A DNA stretch of 64,000 nt, from the IMG/VR virus record IMGVR_UViG_3300028361_000012, positions 1 to 64,000 of that record; one strand, given 5' to 3'. This DNA comes from a virus. The notes beneath the pieces are model-generated. The model saw only the letters and a list, made by a program, of their open reading frames with translations. It ran no database searches and had not been told where the DNA came from. Each line of letters begins with the position of its first letter. Position 1 is the stretch's first letter. A program made the position numbers and the translations under genes. Below are positions 59,745 to 64,000 of the stretch, piece by piece.

Positions 59745-60173
59745 ATGAAAAAGCTTACAGACATAGTAAACGAAGAGTTTTCGAAAGTTTTCAAAGAAGA
59801 ACTTTATAAGGAAGAAAGAATTTCCAATAAAGATGCTGCAGAGGAAGTTGCGAATAGACAAAACTTCGTTGGCTCACACACTTATGGTGAAGATTTGGGA
59901 GACCTTGGTCAAATGTATGCAGCGTATTCTTATGGAGAACAACATCCTTTGTATGTATGGGATGGTCAAAGATGGTATCATAATAATGAACAATACATAC
60001 TTCCAGATGGAAGACCGAATAAGTGGACAATGAAACACTTAGATAACCTTAGGCCTAATGGCGAAACTCAAGGTAGGCCAACATCATTTCTTATAAAAAT
60101 ACTTAGCAACTTCAAGCGCAAGCACGGGATAGGAGACAACTCTCACACTGACCTTGCTCCAGGGGAAAAATAA
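59745..60173 (+). CDS. putative internal protein with capsid-targeting-like N-terminus
   Basis: The 142-residue product starts MKKLTDIVNEEFSKVFKEEL, giving an F-K-E site at 16-18. The rest is a small domain with GSHTYGEDLGDLGQMYAAYS and a Trp/Tyr-rich segment (HPLYVWDGQRWYHNNEQY), then a flexible tail. No family is recognised. Its N-terminus and TATTTAT box group it with the proteins at 18315, 19581, 49296, 49604, 61692 and the minus-strand gene at 56432. Confidence 0.6.
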   Translation: MKKLTDIVNEEFSKVFKEELYKEERISNKDAAEEVANRQNFVGSHTYGEDLGDLGQMYAAYSYGEQHPLYVWDGQRWYHNNEQYILPDGRPNKWTMKHLDNLRPNGETQGRPTSFLIKILSNFKRKHGIGDNSHTDLAPGEK

Positions 60174-60183
60174 GTTATTTTTA

Positions 60184-60215
60184 TTTGATTTTTATGTTTA
60201 AAAATCTTAAATTTG
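60184..60215 (+). promoter_or_regulatory. host-type promoter (TTTG-N20-TAAATTTG)
   Basis: TTTG at 60184-60187 and TAAATTTG at 60208-60215 are 20 nt apart. The ATG is only 3 nt after the -7 element, so initiation would be at or next to the AUG. Confidence 0.75.
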
Positions 60216-60218
60216 CAT

Positions 60219-61616
60219 ATGAAAAAATTCTTTAATAAGTACTTTTGGACGCTACTTATAGTGTTGGCGGCTCTTGGTCTCGCTGGTTCTGCAGCGTACT
60301 TTTCTATTTCAGGATTGTCTAAATTATTTGGTGGTGCCGCTCTTGAGGTTATCATTATGGCATCCTTTATAGAGTTTGGTAAGCTTGCTACTACAGCAGC
60401 GCTTCACAGATATTGGACCAAGACAAAGTGGTGGATGAAATACACGCTAACAGCTATGGTGTTGGCTGTAATGCTTATTACCAGTTCAGGTATTTATGGG
60501 TTCCTGGCAGGAGCTTACTCTGAAACGTCAATTCAATTAGACAAAATTCAAGGTAAAATAGAGTTGATAGAGAAGCAACAAGAGCAGAAGCAAACTCAAA
60601 TCGCTGGTATTGACGAAATCAAGACATCAAAATCTGATAGAGTTACTTTACTTAATGACACAAGGGTTCAGCAGGAGGCTCGTCTTGATTCGCTTTATAA
60701 TAAAGGCTGGAGCAGTAGTGCTAAAAAAACACAAATTCTTATAGAGCAGTCAACAGAGGAGATTCAAAAGCTTCAAGCTGAACTGGATACTATTGCTTTA
60801 AAAGTAAATGTGATAAATCAAGAGATTGGAGATTTAGACATCGAAATACTCGACCTTCAAAATTCAGACATAGCTACAGAAATAGGGCCACTTAAATATA
60901 TGTCAACAGTTCTTGATAGGCCTATGGATGATATTATAAACTGGTTCATATTAATGCTTATATTTGTATTTGACCCATTGGCTGTGTTGTTGGTTATATT
61001 TGCCAGCAACATATATGATGCTAACAATGAAGGAAACAGGCTGCCAGAAGATGATAAAAAAAGGTTTTTAGGCCGTCTAAGAGACAGATTCAAAAAACAT
61101 GAACCAGAAGAGGTGATAGAAGAATTGGTTGAAGAAACCGATTTAGATGAGGCAATAGAAAACTCTGATGAAAGGCAGAAAAAAATTGTTGATGCAATTA
61201 ATAGCGTGGATGCTGACTCTGAAATTCTTGATTTTGGTCATGATTTCCCAGAAGAAAAAAGCGAAGAAGTAGCTGAGTATGTTGAAGGTGAAAATGGTGA
61301 ATTCGAAAAAAAAGATGAACCAAAGAAAAGTTTTGCAGCAATACTTCAGGGTATAGAGTCAAATCCTATTTACATGAGCTTATTGGATACTTTGTTCTTA
61401 GATGGTAAAAGAGTTATTGGAGATACTATACCTCCAATAAAAGGTTTGATTAAAGATATTGAGTCAAGAAATATCGTATATGATAAGAGGGTTGTAGATA
61501 ATTTCCTTACCGTTTGTAATCTATTATCAATTACTGACATGAATGACAAGGATAATGTAAAAATTACAATGAGCTATGAGCAAGCTAAGAACGTTGTTTC
61601 CTTGGTGTCAAAATAA
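60219..61616 (+). CDS. polytopic membrane protein with a large coiled coil
   Basis: The 465-residue product has three N-terminal TM segments (about 9-30, 38-62, 75-98), a coiled coil (about 100-215, for example QGKIELIEKQQEQKQTQIAG), a fourth TM (about 227-250, WFILMLIFVFDPLAVLLVIF) and a long acidic cytoplasmic tail with a final folded domain. The start is ATG 60219; a TTG two codons earlier lies within the promoter. Related coil-plus-TM proteins occur in other marine phages without known function. It might remodel or dock to the host membrane. Its host-type promoter suggests expression early in infection. Confidence 0.65.
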   Translation: MKKFFNKYFWTLLIVLAALGLAGSAAYFSISGLSKLFGGAALEVIIMASFIEFGKLATTAALHRYWTKTKWWMKYTLTAMVLAVMLITSSGIYGFLAGAYSETSIQLDKIQGKIELIEKQQEQKQTQIAGIDEIKTSKSDRVTLLNDTRVQQEARLDSLYNKGWSSSAKKTQILIEQSTEEIQKLQAELDTIALKVNVINQEIGDLDIEILDLQNSDIATEIGPLKYMSTVLDRPMDDIINWFILMLIFVFDPLAVLLVIFASNIYDANNEGNRLPEDDKKRFLGRLRDRFKKHEPEEVIEELVEETDLDEAIENSDERQKKIVDAINSVDADSEILDFGHDFPEEKSEEVAEYVEGENGEFEKKDEPKKSFAAILQGIESNPIYMSLLDTLFLDGKRVIGDTIPPIKGLIKDIESRNIVYDKRVVDNFLTVCNLLSITDMNDKDNVKITMSYEQAKNVVSLVSK

Positions 61617-61641
61617 GAAATAGTTTTAGTTTAAAAATATT

Positions 61642-61673
61642 AAAGGTAGGCAATGTGTCTACCTTTTTTTTTT
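61642..61673 (+). terminator. rho-independent terminator
   Basis: AAAGGTAG and CTACCTTT form an 8-bp stem with a 9-nt loop, followed by T residues to 61673. Confidence 0.85.
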
Positions 61674-61677
61674 GCCA

Positions 61678-61687
61678 TATTTATATA
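61678..61687 (+). promoter_or_regulatory. TATTTAT box
   Basis: TATTTATATA ends shortly before the ATG at 61692 (7 nt from the box), right after the terminator. Confidence 0.5.
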
Positions 61688-61691
61688 GGTA

Positions 61692-62039
61692 ATGGAAGAA
61701 AAAGAAATAAGAGAAGAAATAAGGCGAGCGTTGCATGAGGCGATGCAGCAGGAACACCCATCTCATTCGGTAGTTGGTGGTCACAATAGTTTTCCTTATC
61801 ACAAGAAAGATGACATCGTAAGGCTTCCAGAGGAAATAGACACTAAAGAAGATTATTTGATGAATTGGGATGAAGTTTCTGAAAACAATGACCTATACGG
61901 ATTTCCAATGGAGGAATTTGTTAAAGGTATTTATGTGGAAAAAGCAAAGAGAAGTCTCTTTAATATTCTCGACATAGCAGAAATAGTTATCAACAATTTG
62001 AAAGAAAATCATCAATTTTATTCAAATTTAGGAGTTTAG
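61692..62039 (+). CDS. putative internal protein with capsid-targeting-like N-terminus
   Basis: The 115-residue product starts MEEKEIREEIRRALHEAMQQ, giving an L-H-E site at 14-16 followed by Ala. Then comes a His-rich segment (HPSHSVVGGHNSFPYHKK) and an acidic middle, and the C-terminus is a helix (SLFNILDIAEIVINNLKENH). No family is recognised. It has its own TATTTAT box. Confidence 0.6.
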   Translation: MEEKEIREEIRRALHEAMQQEHPSHSVVGGHNSFPYHKKDDIVRLPEEIDTKEDYLMNWDEVSENNDLYGFPMEEFVKGIYVEKAKRSLFNILDIAEIVINNLKENHQFYSNLGV

Positions 62040-62085
62040 CCATTTTTTAGTTTGCTTATACAGTGATTTATTGGTTTCTTCTGAT

Positions 62086-62097
62086 TATTTATAGGAA
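62086..62097 (+). promoter_or_regulatory. TATTTAT box
   Basis: TATTTATAGGAA lies 16 nt before the ATG at 62109. Confidence 0.55.
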
Positions 62098-62108
62098 ACT
62101 TAGAAATT

Positions 62109-62312
62109 ATGGATTTAGTATTAAAAACGATGGAAAAGGTGGTAATCTCAATTACTACAAATGAGATAGAGAAAAAAGGTTTCGAATTCTTTTGGGACAA
62201 AATCAGAAGAACATATCCAACAGAAAAATACGATGTACAATCTATAGGTGCTCTAAAAGATAATGAAAAGATAATCTTTATAGAGCTGGTATATAAAAGG
62301 TTAAAGGAGTAA
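62109..62312 (+). CDS. small hypothetical protein
   Basis: The 67-residue product (MDLVLKTMEKVVISITTNEI, ending IIFIELVYKRLKE) is a mixed alpha-beta domain with no recognised family. It is supported by the TATTTAT box. It lies 85 bases before the Clp-like gene. Confidence 0.5.
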   Translation: MDLVLKTMEKVVISITTNEIEKKGFEFFWDKIRRTYPTEKYDVQSIGALKDNEKIIFIELVYKRLKE

Positions 62313-62344
62313 TTTAAAAAATATACAGAACCTTTTGTTTTCTC

Positions 62345-62375
62345 TTGGTTTTTTGGATTAAAATTCTTAAATTTT
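62345..62375 (+). promoter_or_regulatory. host-type promoter for the Clp-like gene (TTG-N20-TAAATTTT)
   Basis: TTG at 62345 and TAAATTTT at 62368 are 20 nt apart. The last base of the -7 element differs from TAnnTTTG. The ATG follows at 62398. Confidence 0.5.
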
Positions 62376-62397
62376 ACAAACATTTAAAGAGATAATT

Positions 62398-64000
62398 ATG
62401 GACAGAAGAGCTTTTGGACCAGAAGACGATGATTCTAATACAGATAGAATCAAAAAGAATAGTAAGAGCAAAACTCCAATCCTTGACCATTATGGAAAGG
62501 ATTTAACAGCGTTGGCCACTAAAGGTGGACTTGACCCTGTTGTTGGTAGAGATGCAGAGGTTGACAAGTTAGTTCAAATCCTCAATAAGAGAAAGAAAAA
62601 TAACCCTGTACTTGTAGGAGAGGCTGGAGTTGGTAAAACTGCTATCGCAGAAGGTCTTGCTTTAAGAATCGCTAACAAGCAAGTTGATAGATGGCTTTTT
62701 AACAAAAGAATAGTTGAGATTAATTTTACCTCACTTGTATCTGGAACTAAATATAGAGGCGAATTTGAGCAACGCATGGAAGACCTTTTAAAAGAAGTAA
62801 AAGGAAGTCCAGATGTAATTATATTCATTGATGAGCTTCATAATGTAGTTGGAGCAGGTGGAGCATCTGGCTCTATGGATGCATCAAACATCATCAAGCC
62901 AGCGCTTGCCAGAGGTGAGATTAAGGTAATCGGTGCTACAACGGTTGATGAGTACAAGAAGATTATTGAGAGCGATTCCGCTCTTGAAAGAAGATTTCAA
63001 AAAATTTATGTAGACATCCCTTCGCCAGAAGAGACTTTACAGATTCTAAAGCAGCTTAGAGAAAGGTATGAGAATTATCACAATGTGATTTATTCTGATG
63101 AAGTTCTTGAGAAGTGTGTTGAATTTACTGATAGGTATGTTAATTACAGAAACTTTCCAGATAAAGCTATTGACGCATTGGACGAAGTAGGTTCAAGAGT
63201 TAAGTTGAATAACACGCCAGTTCCAGAAGGAATCAAGAAACTTGAAAAAGAGCTTGAAGGAATCCAGGAAAAGAAGAGCGATGCTGCAAAGAGTCAAAAA
63301 TACGAAGATGCAGCAAAGTTTAGAGACAAAGAGAGAGCAATGCTCGTGAAGATAGAAGAAGAAACTATTAAGTGGGAAGAAAAGCTTAGAGAAACAAGAG
63401 TGGTTGTAACCGTTCAGGATGTCGCAGAAGTAATCGCTAATCACGTTGGAGTTCCTATTACAAAGATGACAGATAATGAAAACGAGAGATTAATCAACAT
63501 GAAGAGCTATCTTGAAAAAACAGTTATTGGTCAAAATGAAGCAGTTGAAAAAGTTTGCGAAGCAATACAACGTTCGAGGTTGGGTATTCAAGACCCTAAT
63601 AAGCCAATTGCATCATTTTTATTATTAGGTTCAACAGGTGTTGGTAAAACACACTTAGCGAAGCAATTGTCTAATTTTATGTTTGACAGCGAAGATGCGT
63701 TTATTAGATTTGATATGAGTGAGTACATGGAGAAATTCAATGTAACTAAACTTATTGGTTCACCTCCAGGATATGTAGGTCACGAAGATAGAGGTATACT
63801 TACTGAGGCTGTTAAAAACAAGCCATACTCTATTTTGCTTTTTGATGAGATTGAAAAGGCGCATCCAGATATTTTTAACATCTTCCTTCAAATTCTTGAT
63901 GATGGTATTTTAACTGATGCTACAGGAAGAGAAATTAATTTTAAGAACACTATTATCATCATGACATCAAATATTGGTACTGATAAGATAATGGGCAAGA
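62398..64000 (+). CDS. ClpC/ClpB-like AAA+ unfoldase (3' partial)
   Basis: The frame is open from the ATG at 62398 to the window end (534 codons). The first AAA+ module has [17 protein letters not shown] (Walker A about 74-81), [14 protein letters not shown] and [12 protein letters not shown] middle section carries a UVR-like [15 protein letters not shown] (about 302), as in ClpC. The second module has [28 protein letters not shown] and [15 protein letters not shown]. The usual N-terminal double Clp_N domain is absent; only 30 disordered residues precede the ATPase. It could redirect host proteolysis by pairing with host ClpP. The C-terminal ClpP loop is outside the window. Confidence 0.9.
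   Translation, partial: MDRRAFGPEDDDSNTDRIKKNSKSKTPILDHYGKDLTALATKGGLDPVVGRDAEVDKLVQILNKRKKNNPVLVGEAGVGKTAIAEGLALRIANKQVDRWLFNKRIVEINFTSLVSGTKYRGEFEQRMEDLLKEVKGSPDVIIFIDELHNVVGAGGASGSMDASNIIKPALARGEIKVIGATTVDEYKKIIESDSALERRFQKIYVDIPSPEETLQILKQLRERYENYHNVIYSDEVLEKCVEFTDRYVNYRNFPDKAIDALDEVGSRVKLNNTPVPEGIKKLEKELEGIQEKKSDAAKSQKYEDAAKFRDKERAMLVKIEEETIKWEEKLRETRVVVTVQDVAEVIANHVGVPITKMTDNENERLINMKSYLEKTVIGQNEAVEKVCEAIQRSRLGIQDPNKPIASFLLLGSTGVGKTHLAKQLSNFMFDSEDAFIRFDMSEYMEKFNVTKLIGSPPGYVGHEDRGILTEAVKNKPYSILLFDEIEKAHPDIFNIFLQILDDGILTDATGREINFKNTIIIMTSNIGTDKIMGK

Noticed and set aside
1-64000. Prophage hallmarks (integrase, attachment sites, repressor)
   Set aside because: None of these genes or direct-repeat att cores was recognised. 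The gene content is that of a large lytic phage.

Overview
The window is a contiguous piece of a large, AT-rich, lytic tailed-phage genome (Caudoviricetes). It encodes a T4-type large terminase, a gp20-type portal, paired gp26/51-type baseplate-hub proteins, a long tape measure, a LysM/gp53-like protein, a giant hub protein with a VanY peptidase domain, UvsX/RecA, a gp41/DnaB helicase, a FEN-type 5' nuclease and NrdA/NrdB. No integrase or repressor is visible. A host in the Bacteroidota (Flavobacteriia-like) is inferred. Several genes follow promoters of the Bacteroidota form TTTG-N20-TAnnTTTG, Shine-Dalgarno sequences are nearly absent, and the SSB tail, FlgJ-type glucosaminidase and DnaQ-like protein look like Bacteroidota versions.

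Layout. 1-4.2 kb: virion-like proteins and two patatin-like lipases, with a GIY-YIG homing endonuclease gene (HEG) between them. 4.2-8.3 kb: packaging (terminase, portal). 8.4-17 kb: a PolIII alpha (DnaE) gene broken in two by a split intein with a Vsr-like HEG between the halves, followed by two more HEGs, an HNH protein and RNase HI. 17-18.2 kb: a minus-strand cassette of a small coiled coil, a PAS protein and an XhlA-like membrane coiled coil. 18.3-38 kb: tail and baseplate. 38-48.7 kb: replication and nucleotide metabolism (family A polymerase, zinc-ribbon protein, UvsX, FEN, helicase, NrdBA). 48.7-57.8 kb: small proteins, a sigma factor, a degenerate DnaQ-like protein, a UvrD-like helicase and a sigma-like minus-strand protein. 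57.9-64 kb: SSB, glucosaminidase lysin, membrane protein and a ClpC-like AAA+ ATPase that runs off the end.

Regulation. Two promoter classes can be seen. Host-like TTTG-N20-TAnnTTTG elements precede dnaE, ssb, the helicase, the gene before the sigma factor and a membrane protein. A strand-specific TATTTAT box followed by an A-rich stretch, usually 14-19 nt before the start codon, precedes about twenty genes: virion genes, HEGs and small proteins with a shared N-terminal helix. I infer that TATTTAT is the late promoter and that the phage-encoded sigma factor (50819-51715) is a candidate to read it.

Three patterns go beyond ordinary annotation. (1) HEGs of different families sit at the 5' ends of other genes, leave a short relic of the original N-terminus upstream, and the downstream gene restarts inside or just after the HEG. 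(2) At least seven otherwise unrelated proteins share a short N-terminal amphipathic helix ending in [ILF]-x-E, resembling the capsid-targeting and prohead-protease sites of T4 internal proteins; one of them is sigma-factor-like. (3) The replicative polymerase is assembled from two genes by a split intein inserted two residues before the catalytic Asp pair, and the two halves lie behind promoters of different classes.
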